DNA of 39,454 bases from Terripilifer ovatus (GCA_029222685.1 JARHVB010000079.1:1-39454), one strand, 5' to 3'. Numbered from the stretch's first letter, positions 25,875-33,978 are shown. A program made the numbers and translations. Notes: generated by a model not told the origin, from the letters alone.

Positions 25875-28220
25875 TCACCTCTGCCGCTGACCATGGATTG
25901 GCGCCGACTCCGGCTTTCCAGCTTCAAGATCTCTTATGATCTTTTCCTGCTCGCTTCGGAGTCTAGCCAAGGCGTCGGTCGGAATCCGCGACGGCGACAA
26001 GGGTCGTGCAGGATGCTCTGCAATAATCCGCGGGGCCTCGGCGGCTGCCGCAGCCTCACGCGCCTCGCGCGCGGCGGATTGCTCAGATCCAGTAACGAAC
26101 TTCCGCTCCGCACGCAATTCGTCCTGGTAAGTCGGGTCGATGCCGCCGCGCACCTCTTGCCGCCGTTCGGCACCGATTGCGCGGGCTGCGGCGCCCTCTG
26201 CGGAGGCGGCGTCGCGCTGCTCTTTGAGCCGAACTTCCTGCGCGCGCTCGATGAGCCGGTCGGCGTTGGGACCGACGGCAGCCTCGACTTCAGCTCGGCT
26301 GAGTTGCTGCACACCGCGCTCCTGCATCCGTTGCAGGTCGATCCGATTGGCGAGCGTTTGCAGATACCGGGCGGACGTCTCGCGGAATTGTTGCTTCGTC
26401 TCTCCGTCCAGAAGGTCGCTCGTCCGCGAGACCGCATCATTCATGAGCCGCAGATCCTGGACCATCTGCTGGGATGTTACTGGCATCTCGTTCTCCTTGG
26501 TCAAATACTCCACACGGTTGGCGACGGTGTGAAGGATGCCACCCACGGCTTGCGCCATCAATAGCCGTTCGAGCATATCCTTTGGCACCCTGTTTGATGG
26601 CTGCTCTACCGTGACAACCTTCCAGGCGACGATGCTCTCGTTCACGACTTTGCGGTCGGGGTCCGACATCGGCAGGCGGATAGGGTTCGTTTTCGCCGTC
26701 CGGATTCGCTGCCGCGCATTGTCGATTAGACGTTGGTTCGCGGGATGGGCGGCATAGGCGCGATCTCGGGCTTCGCGCGCGGGACGTGGCCGATCGGCCG
26801 CCTCGACGATAGCCTTGTCTTTCGGCCCATAGCTTTGCGAGGAAGCGCGCTCGCGCGCCGAAGTGGCGACGATCTTCAAGCCAAGCGCCTGGGCTTGCTG
26901 CGCGTAGACCTCTCGCCATTCCGCAAATGTATCCCGGTTGGGATGGATCTTCTGGCCGGATTCGTTCTTCACGGTAATGACGGCGTGAGCATGGATGTGC
27001 CCGGCCTTTTCCTTATCCGTGTGAACGCCAAACATGAATTTGTGATCGGCAAAGCGGTGGTGCAGGAAGGCGCGGGCCGCACTGGTGAGGACTGTCACAT
27101 CGGTTCCGGCCTTCGCCGAAATGATCAGATGCATCGTATCGCGCGCGGATTGCGACCGAAGGGATGGGCCCCATTCGCGGGCGGCAATCCGCGCATCCGC
27201 GACGTTGGACAGGCTCTTGCCGCCGTCGTCGATGGCGGCTCCCTTCTCGATCAATTTATTAAGCCTGTAGGTGACGCCATCGCGACTATGGCTCGTCGCC
27301 CCAGGTAGGATCGTCACGGCTTCCCCGTCAACGCCCGAGCCTGCTACGATCCTGGCACGAACCGCCGCACCCGAAACGGAATCGAGACGGCGTGGTCTGA
27401 CGTCGTATTCCTGATTGGCGGCCTGAGCCTCTCGAATGCGGAACCGCTCCTTGCCGCTCCCGGCCATGGCCGCGACAACATGTGCCTCGAGCTGCCCCTT
27501 ATCGTCAACGTCCAGGCGAGCAGCGTAGCGATGTCCCGAGAAGGCGGCCGCGATCGCTTTCTCGTAGGTCTCCCGGCCTTCCGCGGTATCTGGGACACCC
27601 TCTAGTCTCAGACGAAACGCCCCGACGTCCTGACTTTCCGCACGTTTCGAAAAGTCCATCGACCAGGCTTTGATTTCATCCGCGACAGCTTCCCGATCTG
27701 TCAGCATCCGTCCGTCATGCGTCTCGAGTGGCACGTCCTCGCGCTGCACATATTGTCCGGTCGCGGTCGCACGCGCGACGCCGCGCGCGTAGGACACCAC
27801 CTTAATGACGGCAGGCTGGTAGCCGGCAGCGAGTTGCCGAGCTCGTCCAAGGCGTCCACCCTGCCCTGCGTCGCCCGAGCTCATCCCGCGAACGGTGCTG
27901 GCGCCGAATCCTGCGGAGATCGGGCTCGGCGCGCCACTCGAAGGCGAGGCCCCAGGACCTACGCCGCCACCTCCGGTCGCGGCCGGGATCGAGCGCGCCT
28001 GCTCCTCGTCCCGCTCGCCCGTGATTGTCGCACCGCGAATGATCTCTTGAGCCGGCGGCGTCTTGGGAAGCGGCGCCACGCGTGCTCGACGAGCGCGGAC
28101 GTCCTCGTCCAACAGGCCGGTCCGGCGCGGCTGCCGACGTTCTGTCCGCGCCTCCGCCACGGCCCGACGCGCGGCCTCTACCTGCTCAAGCCACCAGACG
28201 ATCTGTGCCGTGCGGCTCAT
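25875..28220 (-). CDS. Relaxase/mobilization nuclease
   Basis: 781 residues. The relaxase metal-binding motif is at residues about 400-414: GVHTDKEKAGHIHAHAVITV, with the His triad (H408, H410, H412) and H400-x-D upstream, of the MOBP (TraI/VirD2) type. The first 130 residues are rich in Arg, Pro and Gly and probably disordered. The C-terminal third is mostly charged coiled coil (RLIERAQEVRLKEQRDAAS). The protein nicks one DNA strand at oriT and stays linked to it through a tyrosine, then leads it to the recipient. Its ATG at 28220 overlaps the mobC stop (28217-28220), so the two are coupled. Confidence 0.88.
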   Translation of the reverse strand: MSRTAQIVWWLEQVEAARRAVAEARTERRQPRRTGLLDEDVRARRARVAPLPKTPPAQEIIRGATITGERDEEQARSIPAATGGGGVGPGASPSSGAPSPISAGFGASTVRGMSSGDAGQGGRLGRARQLAAGYQPAVIKVVSYARGVARATATGQYVQREDVPLETHDGRMLTDREAVADEIKAWSMDFSKRAESQDVGAFRLRLEGVPDTAEGRETYEKAIAAAFSGHRYAARLDVDDKGQLEAHVVAAMAGSGKERFRIREAQAANQEYDVRPRRLDSVSGAAVRARIVAGSGVDGEAVTILPGATSHSRDGVTYRLNKLIEKGAAIDDGGKSLSNVADARIAAREWGPSLRSQSARDTMHLIISAKAGTDVTVLTSAARAFLHHRFADHKFMFGVHTDKEKAGHIHAHAVITVKNESGQKIHPNRDTFAEWREVYAQQAQALGLKIVATSARERASSQSYGPKDKAIVEAADRPRPAREARDRAYAAHPANQRLIDNARQRIRTAKTNPIRLPMSDPDRKVVNESIVAWKVVTVEQPSNRVPKDMLERLLMAQAVGGILHTVANRVEYLTKENEMPVTSQQMVQDLRLMNDAVSRTSDLLDGETKQQFRETSARYLQTLANRIDLQRMQERGVQQLSRAEVEAAVGPNADRLIERAQEVRLKEQRDAASAEGAAARAIGAERRQEVRGGIDPTYQDELRAERKFVTGSEQSAAREAREAAAAAEAPRIIAEHPARPLSPSRIPTDALARLRSEQEKIIRDLEAGKPESAPIHGQRQR

Positions 28221-28645
28221 GTCAGTTCCTCGTCCCAGATCTCCGCCGGCAGCGCGAGCCGAGCCTCCCGACGCAGCTTCGAGCCATAGGCCACGGTCAT
28301 TTCGGTCAGTTCGTCATTAATAGAGCCGATAACGTCGTGCAGGCCTCGCCACACCGGCTCGGCGTCTTCGATGCGCACCGCTTGGCCGCGGTGAATCGCC
28401 TTGAGGACCTGCGCGAGGTTGCGGCCGACCATGCGCACCTGGCTCGCCAGTTCCACGACTGCGCGGGTGTTTTCGGCCGACAAGGCGGGACCGGCTTGGA
28501 CGGAGGCCCGGATCAGCCGGCGCACCACCTCGGCTTTCGGCAGGCCGAATAATGCGACTGCCTCCTGCAGACGTTGCTCGTCGGCCTCGGACAACTCGGT
28601 CCGAAGCCTCGGCTTGTGTCGCGGAGCTTTCACGGAGCGAGCCAT
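28217..28645 (-). CDS. mobC: MobC-family relaxosome accessory protein
   Basis: 142 residues from ATG 28645, which follows AAGGGGA. The N-terminus is basic (MARSVKAPRHKPRLRTELS), then a ribbon-helix-helix-like part (EQRLQEAVALFGLPKAEVVR) and the MobC motif VELASQVRMVGRNLAQVLKA. It helps the relaxase open oriT. A longer open frame to 28804 was rejected as the upstream part has no family similarity. Coupled to the relaxase by a four-base overlap. Confidence 0.85.
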   Translation of the reverse strand: MARSVKAPRHKPRLRTELSEADEQRLQEAVALFGLPKAEVVRRLIRASVQAGPALSAENTRAVVELASQVRMVGRNLAQVLKAIHRGQAVRIEDAEPVWRGLHDVIGSINDELTEMTVAYGSKLRREARLALPAEIWDEELT

Positions 28646-28804
28646 CGCGCTCCCCTTCTCGGTTGACGGGCTCGGCGGTCGCCAGACCGGAGCCGAATAA
28701 GCCCGGCGTTCCGTCGGAACAGCGGCGTCGCGCGCTAGCGCCCTTCGGCTGCGTCCAGCAGCCGTCCCTCGGTTTGGCCCACAAACCGGTATCTTGTCAA
28801 CCAA

Positions 28805-28829
28805 TATCTAATACACTGAATGTTAGATA
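28805..28829. promoter_or_regulatory. Inverted repeat upstream of mobC (operator candidate)
   Basis: TATCTAA (28805-28811) and TTAGATA (28823-28829) form a perfect 7-base inverted repeat around an 11-base centre. Read on the minus strand its middle, AACATTCAGTGTATT, resembles elements at 29142-29159 and 31848-31865. It lies in the non-coding block 28646-29196 together with the possible nic site and the palindromes listed separately. Confidence 0.5.
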
Positions 28830-28868
28830 CTCAGCACATGAAGAGCGCTTGCATCCAAAAGAGCTGTC

Positions 28869-28875
28869 CAGGATG
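28869..28875 (-). other. Possible oriT nic site (CATCCTG)
   Basis: The minus strand reads CATCCTGG, close to the YATCCTG/Y nick consensus of MOBP (RK2-like) relaxases. It lies about 225 bases upstream of mobC, where oriT often is. The base after the cut position is G rather than a pyrimidine, and no matching hairpin next to it was found, so this is weak. Confidence 0.2.
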
Positions 28876-28920
28876 AACTCTCCAACCTTATGGCGCGCAG
28901 TACCTCCGACAAGCTCCTGA

Positions 28921-29055
28921 TTGCGGCAATACCGCAATTCGTCAATGCCGCGTTTCGCGAGATCGTGATGGCCACAGCAACGAAATGCCGGAATACCGCA
29001 ACACCGTAGCAACCTCTTTCGACATCGCGGCAATGCGGCATCACCGCATTCGCGA
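28921..29055. repeat. Palindrome cluster upstream of parA (centromere candidate)
   Basis: TTGCGG-N5-CCGCAA (28921-28937) and AATGCGG-N5-CCGCATT (29032-29050) share the core TGCGG-N5-CCGCA. The second is nested in an outer pair TCGCG (29025-29029) and CGCGA (29051-29055). Between them TGCCGGAATACCGCA (28986-29000) is a related half-match. Such repeats directly before a parA-partner operon are typical of plasmid centromeres. Confidence 0.5.
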
Positions 29056-29141
29056 AATCACCGATTCACGAACCAGCGCATTGCGACGAAACGGCGATCA
29101 CGATCTACCGAAAAGAGATAACGCGTGATTGCCGCAAGTTC

Positions 29142-29159
29142 ATTATGTTGTATGTTGTC
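29142..29159 (+). promoter_or_regulatory. Operator-like element in the parA promoter region
   Basis: ATTATGTTGTATGTTGTC is identical at 16 of 18 bases to ATTATATTGAATGTTGTC at 31848-31865. It overlaps a possible promoter, TTGCCG (29130-29135), 15-16 bases, then TATGTT near 29151, ahead of the parA start at 29197. Confidence 0.5.
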
Positions 29160-29196
29160 ATTCCACCGACGGAGCTCACCGCCTAAGGAGGACCAA

Positions 29197-29898
29197 GTGC
29201 CGAGCATCTTCGCCGTGGCAAACCCGAAAGGCGGAAGCGGCAAGACGACCGTCGCGATTATCCTCGCCGGCGAGTTCGCCAAGCACGGTTACGCGGTCGC
29301 CATTGTCGATGCCGATCCGCAGGGGTCCTCTTACCAATGGCATGCGTCATCGGTCGCGCGGGGCTTGAGCCCGCAGGGCGTCGACCTCGTGCGCGCACCT
29401 GATGAAAAGGCTCTCGCCCAGGCGATCGATCGGCTGGACGGCTATGACGTCGTCGTCGTCGACACCCCCGGCTATTTTGGCGATGTCTTGATCCAGTCGG
29501 CGCTGCGCGCCGACCTCGTTGTCCTTCCTTGCAAGGTTCACACCTTCGACGCTTCCCAGGTCGTGCGCACCATCCGCAATCTCGAACAGCATGCGGCCAG
29601 CTCAAAGCTGCCGATGAGCCAGCATCGTGTTCTGTTCAACGAATACGACAGCCTCGACCGCAACACCCGGCCCCTGAAGGAGGTCGTCGCCTATCTCGAC
29701 GCGGAAAAAGTTCCCGTTTGCGCCAACGCGCTGTATCGGCGCGTCACCTACCGCACCATGACCAGCGGACACGGCACCTTGTACCAGATGAACGACAAGG
29801 ACGAATCAATCCGAAAGGCCCGTTACAACGCCGATCAGGTCGTCCGCGAATTGCTCGCGGCAAGCCAGGGTGCCGGCCAGGGCGATAGCGCCGCATGA
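29197..29898 (+). CDS. parA: ParA family partition ATPase
   Basis: 233 residues from GTG 29197, selected because AGGAGG lies 10 bases upstream. The deviant Walker A motif is NPKGGSGKTT near the N-terminus, followed by VAIVDADPQGSS and the Walker B-like VVVDTPGYFGD. It lacks an N-terminal HTH, so it is the short (type Ib-like) ParA. It separates plasmid copies using the nucleoid as a track, with the adjacent small protein as centromere binder. The stop overlaps the start of that partner (ATGA). Confidence 0.9.
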   Translation: MPSIFAVANPKGGSGKTTVAIILAGEFAKHGYAVAIVDADPQGSSYQWHASSVARGLSPQGVDLVRAPDEKALAQAIDRLDGYDVVVVDTPGYFGDVLIQSALRADLVVLPCKVHTFDASQVVRTIRNLEQHAASSKLPMSQHRVLFNEYDSLDRNTRPLKEVVAYLDAEKVPVCANALYRRVTYRTMTSGHGTLYQMNDKDESIRKARYNADQVVRELLAASQGAGQGDSAA

Positions 29899-30308
29899 CG
29901 GATCCCGCCTCTGCACAGAAACCGGACCGGCCTGCCCTGCCCCGCGACGCGTTCCGCGCTCATCGCGTGAATACGGCGCCGACCGATGCCCCAGCGGCAA
30001 AGCCAGTCGTCGTGACGCCCGCGTATGAAGATCAGGTCAACGCGCCAGCGGCACATTCTACGTCGGCGGATAGCGCGTCCGCACGCAAGCCGGCGCGCCC
30101 TCAGAAAGCCCGCGATCGAAATCCATTCGATGCCTATGGCGAGCGATCCTCGTCGCGACCTTACGCGTTGCGCTTCCCCGATGCGATCGACCTTGTGGTC
30201 CGCCAAATGGCCGCCGAGGAGCGAACACACCCGCTTCGGATCATCGACCGCATTGTCTACGACCACCTCAAACGGATCGGCCGGCTGCCGCCGTCGCGCG
30301 AACCCTGA
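29895..30308 (+). CDS. Small ParA partner, probable centromere-binding protein
   Basis: 137 residues, starting at the ATGA overlap with parA. The first about 90 residues are Pro/Ala/Arg-rich and probably disordered. The last 45 (YALRFPDAIDLVVRQM, then IIDRIVYDHLKRIGRLP) look like a ribbon-helix-helix domain: a short strand and two helices. This resembles small partners of type Ib ParA (ParG or RHH ParB) in size and layout. No ParB GHRR motif is present. The gene meets repC tail to tail. Confidence 0.6.
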   Translation: MTDPASAQKPDRPALPRDAFRAHRVNTAPTDAPAAKPVVVTPAYEDQVNAPAAHSTSADSASARKPARPQKARDRNPFDAYGERSSSRPYALRFPDAIDLVVRQMAAEERTHPLRIIDRIVYDHLKRIGRLPPSREP

Positions 30309-30391
30309 CGGAAACGTCCTGACCGCCGAGGCCTCGAATGCGCGGCCACGCGACGCTCCGAATGATGGGGGCGACACAAGCAGGATCACTT

Positions 30392-31630
30392 TTACGAACA
30401 GTCGTCCGGGAAGGAAGATGAGGGTGGGTCTGGGTCACGGGCAGCTTGCCCTTGCCGCCGGAGTGCCATGAGCATCGGCCAGACCGAGAATTTCCCGGCT
30501 GCGGCGCGCCGGGCCAGGATTCGGAGATAGCCTCCTGGATTCTTGATGGCGTTGCCTCGTTGCAGGATGGCCGAGAGGACCACACTGGCTTGTCCACCGC
30601 CCATGGCGATGCGGGCTTCCTCCCAGGCGCTTAGACTGATGCCAAGCATGGGGCGCACGATGGATGCCGTCGCAATGAGGTCCTGCGGAGTGCGGATGCC
30701 GTCGCGCGCGTAGTCGACGATATCGGGACAGAGTTCGACCACCATGCGAATTGGGATGGTGTCGGGGACTCGAGGACGGTCGCGGTCCACCGTCTCCTCG
30801 CCGCCAGGTGCCGGGCCAGGTTCGGATGGGTTGGGTTTCTTCGGGCCTGAGTTCTGAAGCTGATCGGCTGGCAGTTCTGGTGGCCCTGGCTCAACGGCAT
30901 CAAGCCGGCCTTCAAGAACCACGACGATGGCCTCTCTAAGGTGCACCAATTCGACGATGATCGGCTCTAGAACGTCGCCTGTCGGGACGCGAGGGAGCCG
31001 GGCCGTGATGTCACGGAACGTCCGATGATAGGATTCCCAATCAGCCGGTACGTGCTGCTCCACGCCCATGGCAATCATCTTGGCGATGTCACGCCGCGCC
31101 AAGGTCATCCGCTCGCGGAGAATGGCGAGCGCCTGGCGCTTGGCGATGGCCGCGTCGGCCTGAGCGGCGAATTCCTCGGCCCGGGCCACGATCGGTCCGA
31201 GATCGAAGCCAAACGCCTGTTCGATATCACCCGAGGGCGTCTTTCGCGCGTAGCGTTTCCCGTTCGGACTGTCACGCCGGAGAACAAGACCGCTATCGAC
31301 AAGCGCCGCGAGATGACGGCGCAAGGTCGAGGCCGCTATCCCGTGGGCGCGCAAGGCGAGAAGTCGATTTGAGGGGAAGACGACCAGATCGGCGGCGCCG
31401 GCGGTCAACACCGTGTCGGGATGAAACGAAAGCAGCGCATTGAGGACCGCGAGAGCGCGGTCAGAAATGGCCAGCGATGCCCGCGCCTCGCAGATGTTCC
31501 GGAACACCTGCCATTTGTGCGCGGGCTTGCCCTCGAGGCATTCTCTTACGCGGCGTTGCGCCTCGACGGTATTGAGCGACAGCGGTCGCTGCCCAAACGG
31601 CGTGATCGAATTTTGGTCAAGCATCTCCAT
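30392..31630 (-). CDS. repC: Plasmid replication initiator RepC, first replicon
   Basis: 412 residues from ATG 31630, preceded by GAGAGG. Family blocks: TPFGQRPLSL at the start, HKWQVFRNICEA, LNALLSFHPDT, VFPSNRLLALRAHGI, TLRRHLAALVDSGLVLRRDS and, near the end, RPMLGISLSAWEEARIAMGG and ILQRGNAIKNPGGYLRIL. RepC initiates replication at an origin inside its own gene. It is clearly related to, but distinct from, the RepC at 35642-36874. There is no repA/repB operon upstream; instead a separate parA unit faces it. Upstream on the minus strand is a good promoter (TTGGAC, 17 bases, TATAAT; 31876-31848) and an antisense RNA gene in the leader. Confidence 0.92.
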   Translation of the reverse strand: MEMLDQNSITPFGQRPLSLNTVEAQRRVRECLEGKPAHKWQVFRNICEARASLAISDRALAVLNALLSFHPDTVLTAGAADLVVFPSNRLLALRAHGIAASTLRRHLAALVDSGLVLRRDSPNGKRYARKTPSGDIEQAFGFDLGPIVARAEEFAAQADAAIAKRQALAILRERMTLARRDIAKMIAMGVEQHVPADWESYHRTFRDITARLPRVPTGDVLEPIIVELVHLREAIVVVLEGRLDAVEPGPPELPADQLQNSGPKKPNPSEPGPAPGGEETVDRDRPRVPDTIPIRMVVELCPDIVDYARDGIRTPQDLIATASIVRPMLGISLSAWEEARIAMGGGQASVVLSAILQRGNAIKNPGGYLRILARRAAAGKFSVWPMLMALRRQGQAARDPDPPSSSFPDDCS

Positions 31631-31692
31631 TCGCGTCCTCTCGTTCGGGAGCGCGGGCAAACAAAGACCGTGGCGTAAAAACGCGAGTCCCC

Positions 31693-31721
31693 TTGAACTG
31701 TCGGATGACGCGGGCTAAAAT
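31693..31721 (+). promoter_or_regulatory. Promoter of antisense RNA to repC leader
   Basis: TTGAAC (31693-31698), exactly 17 bases, then TAAAAT (31716-31721): a near-consensus sigma-70 promoter on the plus strand, opposite to repC. Confidence 0.65.
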
Positions 31722-31727
31722 GCCTCT

Positions 31728-31808
31728 ACGCGATAGGGGCATTCCTGGCGATTGGCGTCGCCAGCCCGCTCATCCTCATGAGAGACCCGGCTCTGCCGGG
31801 TTTTTCTT
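31728..31808 (+). ncRNA. Predicted counter-transcribed RNA controlling repC (first replicon)
   Basis: An approximately 80-base RNA is expected between the promoter at 31693-31721 and the terminator at 31785-31808. It is antisense to the repC leader. It would fold into a perfect hairpin, CTGGCGA (31745-31751) with TCGCCAG (31758-31764), a small hairpin CTCAT/ATGAG and the terminator stem. In repABC plasmids an RNA in this position and direction (incA/ctRNA) lowers repC expression and sets incompatibility. No expression data can be seen from sequence. Confidence 0.6.
31785..31808 (+). terminator. Rho-independent terminator
   Basis: ACCCGGC (31785-31791), loop TCT, GCCGGGT (31795-31801), then TTTTCTTT: a perfect 7-base stem and a T-run on the plus strand. 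No protein gene precedes it on this strand, which points to the small RNA. Confidence 0.8.
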
Positions 31809-31847
31809 TGTCCGAACGCACCTCTCCTGGTTGAATCGAATCCGTAT

Positions 31848-31876
31848 ATTATATTGAATGTTGTCGGGCCGTCCAA
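31848..31876 (-). promoter_or_regulatory. repC promoter with overlapping operator-like element
   Basis: On the minus strand TTGGAC (31876-31871), 17 bases and TATAAT (31853-31848) form a strong promoter; the transcript would start about 210 bases before the repC ATG and contain the target of the antisense RNA. The element ATTATATTGAATGTTGTC (plus strand 31848-31865) covers its -10 and spacer and is nearly repeated in the parA leader. Confidence 0.6.
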
Positions 31877-31937
31877 CGTGTAGGTTTGGCCGCGAACGGA
31901 CGTGTCGATGAGCGTTGGCAAGTGCGAGGAATGAGCA

Positions 31938-32249
31938 ATGGGCGAAAAGCGATGCCACCGGAAGGCAGCTCACGCGGCGCAAGGCAGCACGCTGCGAGAG
32001 GCGTTCCAGGCCGGGCTGGAAGGCCTCCGGTTGGAATCAGGTTTGAGCCGACGGGCGTTTGCCGAGCGGCTGCACATACCGCGGTCGAGCTATTTTCATC
32101 TGATGACGCCGGCCGCCAATCCCAGCCTGGATTACATCGAGCTCATTGCTGAGCGTGCCGGCGTCGATCCGCTGAGATTGCTTCTCCGTTTGGCAAACAC
32201 GGCGGGCGCGCGCCGCCGGGAGGTCAACGAAGACCGACCGGCAAGGTGA
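31938..32249 (+). CDS. Small HTH (XRE-like) regulator
   Basis: 103 residues from ATG 31938 with GAGGA upstream. The helix-turn-helix covers LRLESGLSRRAFAERLHIP and RSSYFHLMTPAANPSLDYIE, where a phage-repressor-like protein has its recognition helix and conserved P-LD-IE motif. The gene lies just upstream of a second regulator with GTGA overlap of the open frames. It stands between the first repC and ssb, so a role in control of the plasmid backbone is likely. Confidence 0.7.
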   Translation: MGEKRCHRKAAHAAQGSTLREAFQAGLEGLRLESGLSRRAFAERLHIPRSSYFHLMTPAANPSLDYIELIAERAGVDPLRLLLRLANTAGARRREVNEDRPAR

Positions 32250-32285
32250 GTCGTTTCAACGACTTGCCTGTGAAATTTTCCAACG

Positions 32286-32299
32286 TCCAATATACTGGA
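32286..32299. promoter_or_regulatory. Near-palindrome upstream of the second HTH gene
   Basis: TCCAATATACTGGA is nearly self-complementary (reverse TCCAGTATATTGGA). The reverse form matches TTCAGTGTATTAGA, in the mobC upstream repeat, at 11 of 14 bases. Confidence 0.4.
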
Positions 32300-32359
32300 C
32301 CTCGGGCTTCGTGTATGGTCGCCGAAATTTCTCGCTGTGGACCCGAAAGCCAGTCACCG

Positions 32360-32731
32360 ATGCCGCCTGTTCGCAAGCCGCTGCCTGTCGATCATTCGAT
32401 CCTGAATGAGATGTTGGCGATCCGATTTCAACAGCTCGAGATCGAGAACGGCGGGATGGAAGCCTTCTGGCCGAAGACGGGGCTGGCGCGCGGCACCTAC
32501 TACACGATCGTGCGCGGCATCGGAAATCCGACGCTACGGACGATGGAGCGGATCGCCTCGAGCCTGAACATGAGCGTGCTCGAGCTTCTGGGATTTGAAG
32601 TCGCGGATGCCCGCCGCGCACTCAAGAAAAGCGGCGTCGACTACGACGAACTGGTCTCGGCGATCGGCAAGAAAAATCGAGCCGACCGCGGTCTCGCGCG
32701 GCAAACCCGTTCACGAAAACTTCCTTCGTAG
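32360..32731 (+). CDS. Second small HTH regulator
   Basis: 123 residues from ATG 32360. The core EAFWPKTGLARGTYYTIVRG, then NPTLRTMERIASSLNMSVLELLG is an XRE-type helix-turn-helix, followed by a basic tail. The open frame extends to a GTG at 32246 overlapping the stop of the previous gene, and an ATG at 32315 is also in frame. I chose 32360 because the upstream residues look non-conserved and a promoter-like palindrome lies at 32286. It is similar in plan to the preceding regulator, so the pair may act on each other's operator. Confidence 0.65.
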   Translation: MPPVRKPLPVDHSILNEMLAIRFQQLEIENGGMEAFWPKTGLARGTYYTIVRGIGNPTLRTMERIASSLNMSVLELLGFEVADARRALKKSGVDYDELVSAIGKKNRADRGLARQTRSRKLPS

Positions 32732-32764
32732 CGATCCGGATTCGGGCCTTGAGGCGAGAGCGAT

Positions 32765-32784
32765 GGGGAGGCCGAAGCCTCCCC
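32765..32784 (-). terminator. Strong hairpin after ssb
   Basis: GGGGAGGC (32765-32772) pairs with GCCTCCCC (32777-32784) around four bases; on the minus strand the loop is C(TTCG)G, an extra-stable tetraloop. It lies nine bases past the ssb stop, between convergent genes. No long T-run follows, so termination is likely but not certain. Confidence 0.6.
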
Positions 32785-32793
32785 CGCTGTTCG

Positions 32794-33126
32794 CTATGCG
32801 GCGGCGCGTTCGCTGGCCTGTGCCAACCGGCCGAGCTCCAGAGCGATGAGATCGACGGTGTAGACCCGTTGGCCATCGCGCTCGAAGCTGTTCTGCCGGA
32901 GCCGTCCATGCACGTGGACCAGGTCGCCCTTGCTGACGTGCTCGCTCACGTAGGACTGGATCGCCTTGGTGAAGATCGTGACTTCGTTCCAGTGCGCGTC
33001 GTCCTTCCACTGGCCTTTGTCGTCCTTGAAGGGGTAGTTGGCGCAGATGCTGACGCGAATTGTCTTACCGACCTGCTTGATGGTTCCGACCCGACCGATG
33101 AGGGTGAATTCGGCGATATTGCGCAT
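32794..33126 (-). CDS. ssb: Single-stranded DNA-binding protein
   Basis: 110 residues from ATG 33126, with GGAG upstream. It matches the OB-fold of bacterial SSB: MRNIAEFTLIGRVGTIKQVG, then WNEVTIFTKAIQSYVSEHVS and KGDLVHVHGRLRQNSFERDG. It lacks the long acidic C-terminal tail of chromosomal SSB (which ends DDDIPF), as is common for plasmid-encoded forms. It protects single strands during replication and conjugative transfer. A longer open frame to 33396 adds residues without similarity and was not used. Confidence 0.9.
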   Translation of the reverse strand: MRNIAEFTLIGRVGTIKQVGKTIRVSICANYPFKDDKGQWKDDAHWNEVTIFTKAIQSYVSEHVSKGDLVHVHGRLRQNSFERDGQRVYTVDLIALELGRLAQASERAAA

Positions 33127-33737
33127 TGTCTTTCTCCATCTTGTGGGGCTGTGCCCCGTTGCGATGGCTTTTCCGTCATGGCCGGTAAGACGAAACAGAA
33201 CCGGAGCCGCCAGAGGCGAGCGGAGGGCAAGCGCAGCGCCGCGCCCCGGCCGGAGCCACGAATTTTGGCGCCGCAGGCGCATGCGCGAGGAATGCCGGTC
33301 GGGGTCCCCGCTTGCGGAGGAAAACCGGCAGGGGAAAATTCTTGGGCATCCAGGGGCCGACGTGCCGTCGACGGCCATAGGTATCCAGCCATGCAACCGG
33401 GAGCGACAGCCCAGCCGGAAGAAAGACCTGCGATCGTCGCCCGCACCCGGCTCTTTGGTCGGTGCGAGAAGAAAGCACGGCCATATCCGTTATCGCGGCA
33501 TTTTGCGCACCTCCCGACGCAGGATATTTCGGAAGCTCGGACGCGCACTGACGGGTGCGATCGACTTGGCGGATTCCCAGGCAGCGAGTGATTCGTCGGC
33601 GGCGACATCGCCCGGTGTGGGAGGGCCGCGCAGTTTCAATTTTCCGCGGCCCTCGCCCGTTCGCAGTCAGGTGCACCCATGGTCCAAGCTCGAGAACACA
33701 GGGCAAAGCGAGGACGTGGAGGTGGGTCGTCATCGCG
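33127..33737. other. GC-rich stretch with no recognised gene
   Basis: 611 bases between ssb and the RepC tail. Several open frames run through both strands, but none shows a family motif or a ribosome site at a plausible start. It may hold the ssb promoter and remains of the replicon whose repC tail follows. Confidence 0.5.
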
Positions 33738-33970
33738 TCACGCCCGGCGCTTTTCGTTGAGACGCGAATTGATCTGCGACATCGAAATCGGGCCGAGCGA
33801 GAATTCTCCAGCCTCCGCTTTACGGGTCAACCCGCGCAGGTAGGCGCCGGCAGATCTGATCGCGGCGCCACGCTGCAGAATACATGCAACAACAACCGCA
33901 GCAGTCATTTCGCCCAGAACCGTTTGCGCCTCTTCAAGCGCAGGGGCTGATCCCGAGCATGGCCGTATAG
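33738..33970 (-). pseudogene. RepC C-terminal remnant, third replicon
   Basis: The minus strand reads ACILQRGAAIRSAGAYLRGL, then TRKAEAGEFSLGPISM and ends NEKRRA with TGA at 33738. This is the C-terminal block of RepC. The residues before it have lost a base (the MLGISP motif is in another frame) and then hit a stop where Trp is expected. The gene is cut at about 33970, just where the left end of the IS element begins (33979). It differs from both intact RepC proteins, so it comes from another replicon. Confidence 0.85.
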
Positions 33971-33978
33971 TCTCTAGC

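Noticed and set aside
33176..33733. Open frames between ssb and the RepC tail
   Set aside because: No family motif, no ribosome site, mutually overlapping on both strands; kept only as an unassigned stretch.
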